Made by a program: the position numbers and the translations under genes. The notes under the pieces were generated by a model. It was not told the origin of the DNA, did not search any database, and saw only the letters and a list, made by a program, of their open reading frames with translations. DNA of 6,959 nt from contig CANBUF010000098.1 in the NCBI GenBank assembly GCA_947372575.1, forward strand, positions 1 to 6,959, written 5' to 3'. The DNA is from Alcaligenaceae bacterium (lineage in GTDB: Bacteria > Pseudomonadota > Gammaproteobacteria > Burkholderiales > Burkholderiaceae). Shown one piece after another: positions 1 to 5,532 of the stretch (position 1 is its first letter; every line of letters begins with the position of its first letter).

Positions 1-1112
1 ATCCCAAAGGGGCACTTTACAGTCACCGTTCCACGGTATTGCACTCCTATGCTTCTGCGCTGCCGGATTCCTTGGGTATTTCGGCACGTGACACCATCAT
101 GCCGGTTGTACCGATGTTTCATGTAAATGCCTGGGGGCTACCTTACAGCATGCCGCTGGTTGGCGCACGCATCGTGATGCCCGGTGCAAAACTTGATGGC
201 GCTTCACTGTATGAGTTGATTGAAAAGGAACAGGTGACTTTTTCGGCTGGTGTGCCGACTATCTGGTCCGGACTGCTTGACTATGTCAAAAAGAACAATC
301 TTTCCTTCTCGAGCTTTACGCGAACGGTGATCGGTGGCTCGACGTGCCCGCCTGCGATGATTGAAAGCCTCAGTGCTCTAGGCGTGGATGTGATTCACGC
401 CTGGGGTATGACCGAGCTCTCGCCCTTAGGGGCACTTGCTCGGCTCAAGGCCAAGCATTCGAACATGACGCCTGATGAACAGATGCAGCTGTTGCAAAAA
501 CAAGGACGTCCACTGTACGGTGTGGATTTTAAAATTGTCGACAATGCCGGCAATGAATTGCCCCATGATGGCGTGGCTTTTGGCGATTTGATGATCAAAG
601 CCCTCTGGGGAATAAAAAACTACTATGGCCAGGATCACTCTGCCTTGACAAACAGTTGGTTCGCCACAGGCGATGTCGCCACGATTGATGCGGACAGCTT
701 CATGCAGATTACAGATCGCAGCAAGGATGTGATCAAGTCTGGCGGTGAATGGATCTCATCGATCGAGATCGAAAATATTGCAGTCAGTCATCCTGAGGTC
801 CAATTTGCTGCTTGCATTGCAGCCAAACATTCCAAGTGGGATGAGCGCCCATTGCTTGTGATTCTCAAAAGAGCAAATTCAACACGCTCTGATCAAGAAC
901 TTGCCAAGGAGCTTTTAAGTTTCTTTGAAGGCAAAATTGCCAAGTGGTGGATTCCGGACGATGTCGTATTCGTTGATCAGATGCCTCTGACTGCAACGGG
1001 GAAAATGTATAAGCTGACCTTACGCGAACTTTTTAAAACTCATGTCTTGCCAACTGACTTACAGGAATTGCAATGTACCAACCTCAACGCAGGCTTGAAA
1101 ATAAAGTTGTGA
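1..1112 (+). CDS. Acyl-CoA synthetase (AMP-forming, AlkK/FadD-like), 5' end missing
   Basis: This enzyme would adenylate a carboxylic acid with ATP and then form its CoA thioester in the cytoplasm. The frame is open from the left edge (codons start at position 3) and begins inside the AMP-binding P-loop, with PKG followed by [13 protein letters not shown]. The TTG at 39 is an internal leucine codon, not a start. Other family marks are WGMTELSP (nt 402-425), ATGD with the ribose-binding Asp (about 663-674), the hinge region [16 protein letters not shown] (714-761), and the C-terminal TATGK with the catalytic Lys at 1002-1004. The string KSGGEWISS and the later [13 protein letters not shown] are typical of AlkK-like medium-chain or DmdB-like ligases (established knowledge). 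Family members are about 540 residues, so roughly 170 N-terminal residues lie outside the window. Its last 13 codons overlap the SDR start, implying an operon. The exact acid substrate cannot be read from the sequence. Confidence 0.93.
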   Translation, partial: PKGALYSHRSTVLHSYASALPDSLGISARDTIMPVVPMFHVNAWGLPYSMPLVGARIVMPGAKLDGASLYELIEKEQVTFSAGVPTIWSGLLDYVKKNNLSFSSFTRTVIGGSTCPPAMIESLSALGVDVIHAWGMTELSPLGALARLKAKHSNMTPDEQMQLLQKQGRPLYGVDFKIVDNAGNELPHDGVAFGDLMIKALWGIKNYYGQDHSALTNSWFATGDVATIDADSFMQITDRSKDVIKSGGEWISSIEIENIAVSHPEVQFAACIAAKHSKWDERPLLVILKRANSTRSDQELAKELLSFFEGKIAKWWIPDDVVFVDQMPLTATGKMYKLTLRELFKTHVLPTDLQELQCTNLNAGLKIKL

Positions 1113-1882
1113 TCGTCACGGGTGCCGGCTGTGTCGGCCCCGGCTGGGGCAATGGACGTGCGATTTCCGTGCGTTTTGCTCAGGAAGGCGCACGCGTCTT
1201 TGCCGTGGACAAAAGTGCTCAAGCCATGACAGAAACACACGAAATGATTCGTGAGTTTGGTGGCGTGTTCACCCCTTATGTGGCCGATGTGACGAATAGT
1301 CATGAGATCGAGACGCTTGTGAAAGCCTGTCTCGCTCAATATGGCGCGATCGATATCCTGGTCAATAACGTCGGGGGCCCGGCACCTGGAGGGCCCGTCA
1401 CATTGAGCGAAGAAAATTTTGATGCTCAGATTGACCTGAATCTTAAGTCTGTATTTCTCATGTGCAAGTACGTGATCCCTGTGATGGAGTCAAAGGGAGC
1501 AGGCTCCATTGTCAATATTGCTTCTATTTCTGGTATTCGATTTAGTGGTGCGCCGCAAGTCGGCTATGCAGTCTCTAAAGCAGGCGTGATCCAGTTCGGT
1601 CGCGTGGTGGCTGTGGAATACGCAAAAAAGGGTATCCGGATTAATTCGATATTGCCGGGCCAGTTACACACCCCATTAGTTGACGCAGTATTGGCCAATA
1701 CACAAAGTGGTGGAGATATTGAGACGCTACTGAAAAAAAGACAGGCTCGCATTCCCATGCCATTCACGGGCGATGGACGTGATACGGCCAATGCGGCACT
1801 GTTCCTCGCATCCGATGAGGCCCGCTTTATTACGGGCACAGAATTAATCGTTGATGGAGGAATGACTGCAAAGTGTGATTGA
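1073..1882 (+). CDS. SDR family NAD(P)-dependent oxidoreductase
   Basis: A classical-fold short-chain dehydrogenase of 269 residues that would oxidise a hydroxyl or reduce a carbonyl using NAD(P). The Rossmann glycine motif is an expanded form, TGAGCVGPGWGNG (residues 16-28), longer than the usual TGxxxGxG. Asp46 at the end of strand beta-2 favours NAD over NADP (family rule). Other marks are NNVGG (98-102) in place of NNAG, Asn123, catalytic Ser151, and YAVSK giving Tyr165 and Lys169. The C-terminal FLASDEARFITGTELIVDGG is typical. The ATG at 1073 is preferred because AGGA lies about 7 nt upstream and the N-terminus [13 protein letters not shown] starts at the normal distance. The start lies 40 nt inside the ligase gene, so the two are probably translated from one message. 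Substrate is unknown; context suggests a hydroxyacyl-CoA or hydroxy-acid intermediate. Confidence 0.93.
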   Translation: MYQPQRRLENKVVIVTGAGCVGPGWGNGRAISVRFAQEGARVFAVDKSAQAMTETHEMIREFGGVFTPYVADVTNSHEIETLVKACLAQYGAIDILVNNVGGPAPGGPVTLSEENFDAQIDLNLKSVFLMCKYVIPVMESKGAGSIVNIASISGIRFSGAPQVGYAVSKAGVIQFGRVVAVEYAKKGIRINSILPGQLHTPLVDAVLANTQSGGDIETLLKKRQARIPMPFTGDGRDTANAALFLASDEARFITGTELIVDGGMTAKCD

Positions 1883-1932
1883 GGCGTGGGACAATACTAT
1901 ACGATTGATAAAAATAATATTTACAGAGACAA
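1883..1932 (+). other. AT-rich gap before the first Bug gene
   Basis: This 50-bp gap between the SDR stop and the binding-protein start is clearly AT-rich around 1895-1920. It ends in an AGAGA-type ribosome-binding site before tandem ATGs at 1933 and 1936. The first ATG is annotated, but the second would serve equally well. An internal promoter is possible because of the AT content, but no convincing -35/-10 pair was found. No terminator hairpin is visible, so read-through from the SDR gene is likely. Confidence 0.4.
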
Positions 1933-2910
1933 ATGATGAACATTCAAAAATTCATTGCAACGTGGGGGCTGCTCGCCAGTCTCTTAGGTTTAAACGCGTC
2001 CGCAGCAGAGGACTTTCCGACTAAAACGATTCAGGTGATCATTCCTTTTGCCCCAGGTGATACGGACAATATGCTCAGGCCATTTCTGGACAAAATGGGC
2101 GAATTCCTAGGCCAGCCTGTCCTCCTGACTTACAAAGCAGGAGCGGGTGGCGGAGTTGGTGCCGCAATGGTTGCTACGAGCAAGCCCGATGGATACACCT
2201 TGATCGGGACGGCACAGGGTGCCATTGTCGTTGTGCCCATCTTCAATAAAGATGTTAAATATACCCCTGAATCGTTCGCACCGATTGCCTCCTTGTCAGA
2301 GGGTGGCTTCATGCTTCTGGTTGCCTCCAGCTCTCCCTGGAAGACACTGGGCGAGCTTGTCGAATACTCAAAAAAGAATCCCAAAAAAATAAACTTTACA
2401 ACGTCTGGCGCAATGGGCATTACCCATTTGCTTGCTGAAGTGTTTGCCAATGAAGCGGGTGTTCAATGGACCCATATTCCAGAAAAAGGCAGTGGCCCAG
2501 CTGTCACGGCGTTGCTGGGCGGTCATGTTGAACTGACCTCCTCAGCGGTTGCTCCGGCGCTTGCACATATTCAGGCTGGTACGTTGAGGCCTCTTGCAGT
2601 CTTTGGCGAAACACGTTTAAAGGCATTTCCTGATGTCCCGACGTTTAGAGAGTTAGGCTATAAGATTGCGAGTCCTGGCTATTATGGAATTTCTGCACCC
2701 AAAGGTACTCCCAAAGAAGTGATTGATACGATCTATGCTGCAGCCAAGCATGCGACCGAAAAATATCAAACCCAGATTGCAGAGAATCTCGCCGGCTTTG
2801 GTGCCCAGATCAAGTTATTACCGCCTGAGGAATATGCACAATATCTGGACAGCCAGAAACAGCTATTTACCTCAGCCCTCAAAACATTGGATTTAAAAGA
2901 TTCAGATTAA
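1933..2910 (+). CDS. TctC/Bug family periplasmic substrate-binding protein (copy 1)
   Basis: A 325-residue periplasmic binding protein of the tripartite tricarboxylate transporter / Bug family, which captures small organic anions. A Sec signal peptide is visible: MMNIQKF, then a hydrophobic core (about 8-20), then an NASA/A cleavage region near residue 24-25. The mature part begins DFPTKTIQVIIPFAPG, as usual. The ligand loop reads PGDTDNMLRP (41-50), one residue shorter than the common PGGxxD. KPDGYTL (84-90), LLGGHVE and LAVFGETRLKAFPDVPTFRELGY-type segments are all classic for the family. No TctA or TctB membrane subunits are encoded here, so it is an orphan binding protein, as is common in Burkholderiales; it may work with a distant transporter or in sensing. 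It ends in a TAATG overlap with the next gene, which suggests coupled translation. The ligand is not predictable. Confidence 0.93.
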   Translation: MMNIQKFIATWGLLASLLGLNASAAEDFPTKTIQVIIPFAPGDTDNMLRPFLDKMGEFLGQPVLLTYKAGAGGGVGAAMVATSKPDGYTLIGTAQGAIVVVPIFNKDVKYTPESFAPIASLSEGGFMLLVASSSPWKTLGELVEYSKKNPKKINFTTSGAMGITHLLAEVFANEAGVQWTHIPEKGSGPAVTALLGGHVELTSSAVAPALAHIQAGTLRPLAVFGETRLKAFPDVPTFRELGYKIASPGYYGISAPKGTPKEVIDTIYAAAKHATEKYQTQIAENLAGFGAQIKLLPPEEYAQYLDSQKQLFTSALKTLDLKDSD

Positions 2911-3542
2911 TGAAGCTTCATTTCGCCAGCGTCTACACCGCTTTTTTGCAATCCTCTTTGTTTTATACCCTGAACTATCAGCCTGCTTTAGACCGGGATG
3001 ACAAGAGTCGTGGCGATATGTGGTTAAAGCGTTTTGTTGCGCCAGAAACAAACGATCAAGGCCAGTCTTACCTGACCTTGCAGGCTCCCTTCGGCATCAC
3101 GCTGGACGATGAAAAGCAAGAAGGACTCAACGTTGAACGATTAAGTGATAACTTAGAAACGCTCGAGACCTTGAACACTCTGGGTGAACGTGGCGTGGTG
3201 CGTGAGCGCCTTGCAGCATTTCCTGAAATGTTAGAAACAGGTTCGAAAATTTGTCTGTTTAAACGTGCAATTTTTGATCGCAGCGGCAAACTTGTGGGGG
3301 GAGGCACACGTTTGGTCGAGTATCTTTCGACCATGTCAACGGACACCTCCTGGCTCACGGTCAGCGATCAGCTCTACGCAGGAGAATCTGCAGAATATGC
3401 TGGAGGCAGCAATATGCTGTTTGAAGTGCATGCAAGTGATCTGATTGCACTGCGATACGTTACCTTTAGCGGAGCGGCGCAGGATTCACTGTTGACCTTT
3501 AAGGTCATGGATACTCAGTCACTTGATATGATTTCACATTAA
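2910..3542 (+). CDS. Uncharacterised 210-residue protein, coupled to the Bug gene
   Basis: I do not recognise this protein. The frame is supported by its position: its ATG overlaps the Bug stop codon by one base (TAATG), and the ABM gene follows 23 nt after its stop. No signal peptide, transmembrane segment or known catalytic motif is obvious, so it is probably cytoplasmic and soluble. The N-terminal part (1-70) contains FYTLNYQPALDRDD and LTLQAPFGITLDDEK. Residues 72-108 look helical and charged, with a short internal repetition LETLETLNTLGERG (82-95). Residues 111-140 (KICLFKRAIFDRSGKLVGGG) and 168-200 look like beta strands. There is a single cysteine (Cys115). No clear Shine-Dalgarno precedes the ATG, so translation probably depends on ribosomes ending the Bug gene. 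An internal ATG at 3018 is a less likely start. By association it may act on the pathway served by the ligase and SDR, but no function is claimed. Confidence 0.75.
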   Translation: MKLHFASVYTAFLQSSLFYTLNYQPALDRDDKSRGDMWLKRFVAPETNDQGQSYLTLQAPFGITLDDEKQEGLNVERLSDNLETLETLNTLGERGVVRERLAAFPEMLETGSKICLFKRAIFDRSGKLVGGGTRLVEYLSTMSTDTSWLTVSDQLYAGESAEYAGGSNMLFEVHASDLIALRYVTFSGAAQDSLLTFKVMDTQSLDMISH

Positions 3543-3565
3543 CAAAATATAACCAGGAGATAAAA

Positions 3566-3874
3566 ATGATTCACGTACTCGCTGTGATTACGGCCAAGCC
3601 CGGCATGAGAGAAGACATCCTGACGCACTTTCGCGCCAACGTTGCAGCGGTCAAGGCAGAGCAAGGCTGCATCGAGTACGGTGCTGCCGTTGATGCTTCG
3701 CAAGCACCTGCGATCCAGACGCCCTGGGGTGCTGATACGTTTGTTGTCATCGAAAAATGGGAAAGCATGGATGCTTTAAAAGCACATGCTGCAGCGCCTC
3801 ACATGGCAAGCTACGGCGCGAAAACAAAAGAATTTATCGCAAGCCGTATCATCCATGTGATGTCACCTGTTTAA
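3566..3874 (+). CDS. ABM-domain protein, putative quinol monooxygenase (YgiN-like)
   Basis: A 102-residue single-domain protein of the antibiotic biosynthesis monooxygenase (ABM) superfamily, a dimeric alpha-beta barrel of the ferredoxin-like type. Members include cofactor-free quinol monooxygenases and many proteins of unproven activity. The sequence has the expected order: MIHVLAVITAKPGMRED at the start, then a helix (HFRANVAAVKAEQGCIEYGA, 21-40), then the central strand FVVIEKWESMDALKAH (59-74) with the typical KWES-AL-H pattern, and a final strand IIHVMSPV. A strong ribosome-binding site AGGAGA lies just before the ATG. It is the last gene of the plus-strand block and sits 23 nt after the uncharacterised gene. 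It may oxidise or stabilise an aromatic or quinol intermediate, but the family label alone does not prove oxygenase activity. Confidence 0.9.
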   Translation: MIHVLAVITAKPGMREDILTHFRANVAAVKAEQGCIEYGAAVDASQAPAIQTPWGADTFVVIEKWESMDALKAHAAAPHMASYGAKTKEFIASRIIHVMSPV

Positions 3875-3899
3875 GCCCCGCATGCGCGTAAGGGATGAA
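3875..3899. other. Short convergent gap with CGCATGCG palindrome
   Basis: This 25-bp gap separates the ends of two convergent genes. It holds the self-complementary octamer CGCATGCG (3879-3886). The 9-mer GCATGCGCG (3880-3888) also occurs, on the opposite strand, in the middle 14-bp repeat upstream of the second Bug gene. There is no U-tract on either strand, so it is not a typical intrinsic terminator. Confidence 0.35.
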
Positions 3900-4874
3900 T
3901 TACTCGTCCGTTACGCCAGCCTGCTTGATGATTTTGCCCCAACGTGCGAGATCGGATTGGATTAGCGCTGACATGGCTTTGGGTGTCATTTCCATGACGT
4001 CATAACCGTCAGCGTTAATCGTTTTCACGATTTCCGGGTCCTTGAGTACCGCATTGAAAGCGGGTACGAGTTTTGCCATGACTTCGTCTGGCAATCCTTT
4101 TGGTCCAACAATGCCGTACCAGATCGCGGCATCAAAGCCCGGATAGCCAGATTCATTCATTGTCGGTACATCGGGTAGCAATACGCTGCGATTCATCGAG
4201 GTCACAGCCAGGGGCTTCAAGCTTCCCGCTGATATCTGCGTGGCCGCGGAGCCCAGTGAGGAAAAAAGGAAAGGGACGTGCCCCCCCAGTAACTCCACGA
4301 CAGCAGGATTGCCTCCTTTGTAAGGAACATGAGAGATCGACATGTTTTCGAGGACTTTAAGTTGTTCGCCCGCGAGGTGTCCGACACCGCCGATTCCCGA
4401 GGTGCCGTAGCCCCAGTTAGCGGGATCCTTTTTGGCCATCGCGATCAGGCCTTTTATATCTTTTGCAGGAGAGTCAGGTCGCACCAGAATCACTGTCCCA
4501 CCGCCTGCAAGCATCGCGACATCCGTAAAGTCTGTCACAGGGTTGTAATTCATTTTTCGCATGTTCGGCAAAATCACCATCGGCCCCGAGTCGGTGATAT
4601 GCAGCGTATAGCCGTCGGCAGGGGCTTTGGCTGTGATATCCAGGGCGATTGAGGCACCCGCGCCTGGCTTGTACTCAATGATGAATTGCTGACCAATGAT
4701 TTTCGAAACACGGTCGGTAATCGGGCGAATCAGTTTATCCGCAGCGCCGCCCGGGGCATAGCCCACCAGCATTCGAATAGGCTTGTTGGGATAATCTGCC
4801 CAGGCACACGACAGGCTCGCTGCCATGAGGGCAATGCCAGCCGTGCTGCGGTGAATGATTTTTAACCATTGCAT
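3900..4874 (-). CDS. TctC/Bug family periplasmic substrate-binding protein (copy 2)
   Basis: A second, clearly divergent Bug protein of 324 residues. Its Sec signal peptide has a basic start (MQWLKIIHRS), a hydrophobic stretch (12-22) and likely cleavage after AWA at residue 26. The mature chain starts DYPNKPIRMLVGYAPGG. The ligand loop is the canonical PGGAAD (41-46), unlike copy 1. ADGYTL (86-91), YKGGNPAVVELLGGHV, LKPLAV and LLPDVPTMNESGYPGF are family hallmarks. The ATG at 4874 is supported by GGAG 7-8 nt upstream and by the position of the signal peptide. It is the last gene of the minus-strand block, 74 nt after the VOC gene, and that gap contains three 14-bp repeats that could regulate it. 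No transporter membrane subunits are present. It probably binds a different carboxylate from copy 1 (inference from the differing loop). Confidence 0.94.
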   Translation of the reverse strand: MQWLKIIHRSTAGIALMAASLSCAWADYPNKPIRMLVGYAPGGAADKLIRPITDRVSKIIGQQFIIEYKPGAGASIALDITAKAPADGYTLHITDSGPMVILPNMRKMNYNPVTDFTDVAMLAGGGTVILVRPDSPAKDIKGLIAMAKKDPANWGYGTSGIGGVGHLAGEQLKVLENMSISHVPYKGGNPAVVELLGGHVPFLFSSLGSAATQISAGSLKPLAVTSMNRSVLLPDVPTMNESGYPGFDAAIWYGIVGPKGLPDEVMAKLVPAFNAVLKDPEIVKTINADGYDVMEMTPKAMSALIQSDLARWGKIIKQAGVTDE

Positions 4875-4906
4875 GTGTTGTCTCCGTTATTTATTTGAAT
4901 TTTTGG

Positions 4907-4948
4907 TCGTGCATGCATAATCGCGCATGCACAATCGTGCATGAATAA
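4907..4948. repeat. Three tandem 14-bp repeats, consensus TCGTGCATGCATAA
   Basis: Three head-to-tail units with no spacer lie at 4907-4920, 4921-4934 and 4935-4948. Unit 1 differs from unit 2 at two positions and from unit 3 at one. Each contains a GCATG core, and unit 1 contains the palindrome TGCATGCA. The array starts directly after the VOC stop codon (minus strand) and lies 33 bp upstream of the second Bug start. Operator sites for a regulator, or a processing or stability element in the RNA between the two genes, are both possible. Confidence 0.8.
4926..4943 (-). other. Perfect 7-bp stem-loop formed by adjacent repeat units
   Basis: On the minus-strand transcript, CATGCAC, loop GATT and GTGCATG form a perfect 7-bp stem with a four-base loop, 5 nt after the VOC stop codon. 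No run of U follows, so it is not a standard intrinsic terminator. It could slow 3' exonucleases and separate VOC mRNA levels from those of the Bug gene. Confidence 0.45.
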
Positions 4949-5368
4949 TTATTGTTTTGAAAAAACCTGATCGGGTTGATCCATTCCTTTAACTTCTAAG
5001 GCGTTGCCTGAGGGATCGAACACCAGAAATACTGATTGTTCACGCGGTGTGCCAATAAAGATCCGATCCGGCTCCATCGCAAATACTGCTTGAGCACTAC
5101 GTAGATTTGCAAGCATGCTGTTGTAGATTGCGGTTTCAACAATGACACCGAAGTGACGTAGTGGGTAGGGATTTTTGCCAATGTTGACCGACCGATGCGA
5201 AGCCTCCTCGGGCGAGAGCTGAGCAACCAGATGGTGACCAAAGAAATCAATATCCGCACGGTCTTCAATAATGCGGGTGACGTCGCAACCCAGCACGTTG
5301 CCATAAAACGAAACGGTAGAGGGGATGTCTTTGACGGGTATGGAAATATGCAGGCAAGCTTTATTCAT
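4949..5368 (-). CDS. VOC family protein (glyoxalase/bleomycin-resistance/dioxygenase fold)
   Basis: A 139-residue vicinal-oxygen-chelate protein made of two beta-alpha-beta-beta-beta modules. Such proteins use a divalent metal to act on vicinal oxygens (isomerases, dioxygenases, lyases) or bind drugs. Module 1 runs from LHISIPVKDI with metal-ligand candidate His7, through FYGNVLGCDV, to IDFFGHHLVAQL (40-51). Module 2 has RHFGVIVE with His72 and ends VFDPSGNALEVKG with Glu125. In related sequences the end of module 1 often reads VAHL; here it is VAQL, so one ligand may be Gln50 or a neighbouring His (45/46). The ATG at 5368 is chosen because the fold starts right after it. The same frame is open to an ATG at 5452, which would add 28 unrelated residues and lacks a ribosome-binding site. 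The chosen start itself has only a weak site (AGTGA), lying inside an inverted repeat. The substrate is unknown. Confidence 0.9.
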   Translation of the reverse strand: MNKACLHISIPVKDIPSTVSFYGNVLGCDVTRIIEDRADIDFFGHHLVAQLSPEEASHRSVNIGKNPYPLRHFGVIVETAIYNSMLANLRSAQAVFAMEPDRIFIGTPREQSVFLVFDPSGNALEVKGMDQPDQVFSKQ

Positions 5369-5370
5369 TT

Positions 5371-5399
5371 TGTTCACTTTAATGAGATAACAGTGAACA
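5371..5399. promoter_or_regulatory. 8-bp perfect inverted repeat at the VOC start
   Basis: TGTTCACT (5371-5378) and AGTGAACA (5392-5399) are exact inverted copies separated by 13 bp, about 21 bp centre to centre, or two helical turns. As DNA this spacing suits a dimeric regulator. As RNA on the minus strand, the arms form a stem ending 2 nt before the VOC ATG, hiding its weak ribosome-binding site. The final codons of the upstream short frame pass through it. Confidence 0.55.
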
Positions 5400-5427
5400 C
5401 ACCAGATCTGTGCTGAATCGCGAACAT
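5374..5427 (-). CDS. Possible 17-codon leader peptide upstream of the VOC gene
   Basis: A short open frame encodes MFAIQHRSGVFTVISLK and ends with TGA 5 nt before the VOC ATG, in a different frame from VOC. It is preceded by GAGGAG (5436-5441), with 8 nt between AGGAG and its ATG. That is the best ribosome-binding site in this gap and much stronger than the one at the VOC start. A ribosome translating it would open the inverted-repeat stem over the VOC start, so coupling is plausible. It has no run of one amino acid that would point to classical attenuation. It could be chance; nothing but the position, the ribosome-binding site and the overlap supports it. Confidence 0.4.
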   Translation of the reverse strand: MFAIQHRSGVFTVISLK

Positions 5428-5435
5428 GAGTGTGT

Positions 5436-5441
5436 CTCCTC
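5436..5441 (-). promoter_or_regulatory. Strong Shine-Dalgarno sequence GAGGAG
   Basis: On the minus strand GAGGAG lies at the ideal distance for the ATG at 5427, but about 67 nt from the VOC ATG at 5368 and downstream of the alternative ATG at 5452. It therefore argues for translation of the 17-codon frame rather than for an extended VOC protein. Confidence 0.55.
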
Positions 5442-5494
5442 GGGCCTGGCATTTACCGGGCGAACTTTTCGCTCTTGGTATGATTGTGCCAGCT

Positions 5495-5516
5495 GGCCTG
5501 CATATCTTTGCAGGTC
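5495..5516. repeat. Short inverted repeat downstream of the YcaO gene
   Basis: CCTGCA (5497-5502) and TGCAGG (5509-5514) form a 6-bp stem with a six-base loop, 17-38 nt after the YcaO stop on the minus strand. A further CCTGC follows at 5516-5520. On the plus strand the stem extends by a G-U and a G-C pair. No U-tract follows in the direction of YcaO transcription, so it is at best a weak 3'-end structure rather than a clear terminator. Confidence 0.3.
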
Positions 5517-5532
5517 CTGCCGTGATCTTAAC

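Noticed and set aside
1040..1339. 99-codon minus-strand frame across the ligase/SDR junction
   Set aside because: It is opposite two confidently assigned genes and has no family resemblance.
1875..1920. Sigma-70 promoter before the first Bug gene
   Set aside because: TTGAGG at 1879 has no good -10 at 16-18 bp, and the AT-rich hexamers near 1895-1920 have no matching -35; the case is too weak to annotate.
4100..4652. Plus-strand open frames inside the second Bug gene
   Set aside because: They are antisense to a clear family member, have no recognisable product and lack good ribosome-binding sites.
4860..4910. Sigma-70 promoter for the second Bug gene beside the tandem repeats
   Set aside because: Only poor hexamer matches were found at usual spacing, so a promoter there remains possible but unsupported.
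4955..4985. Terminator-like AACC...GGTT hairpin followed by a T-run on the minus strand
   Set aside because: The stem is only 4 bp with a mismatch, and it lies inside the last codons of the VOC gene before its stop, so it is coding sequence rather than a believable terminator.
5369..5452. VOC gene starting at the ATG at 5452 (167 residues)
   Set aside because: The extra 28 residues (with two Cys and a Trp) do not resemble the family start, no ribosome-binding site precedes 5452, and the fold begins exactly after the ATG at 5368.
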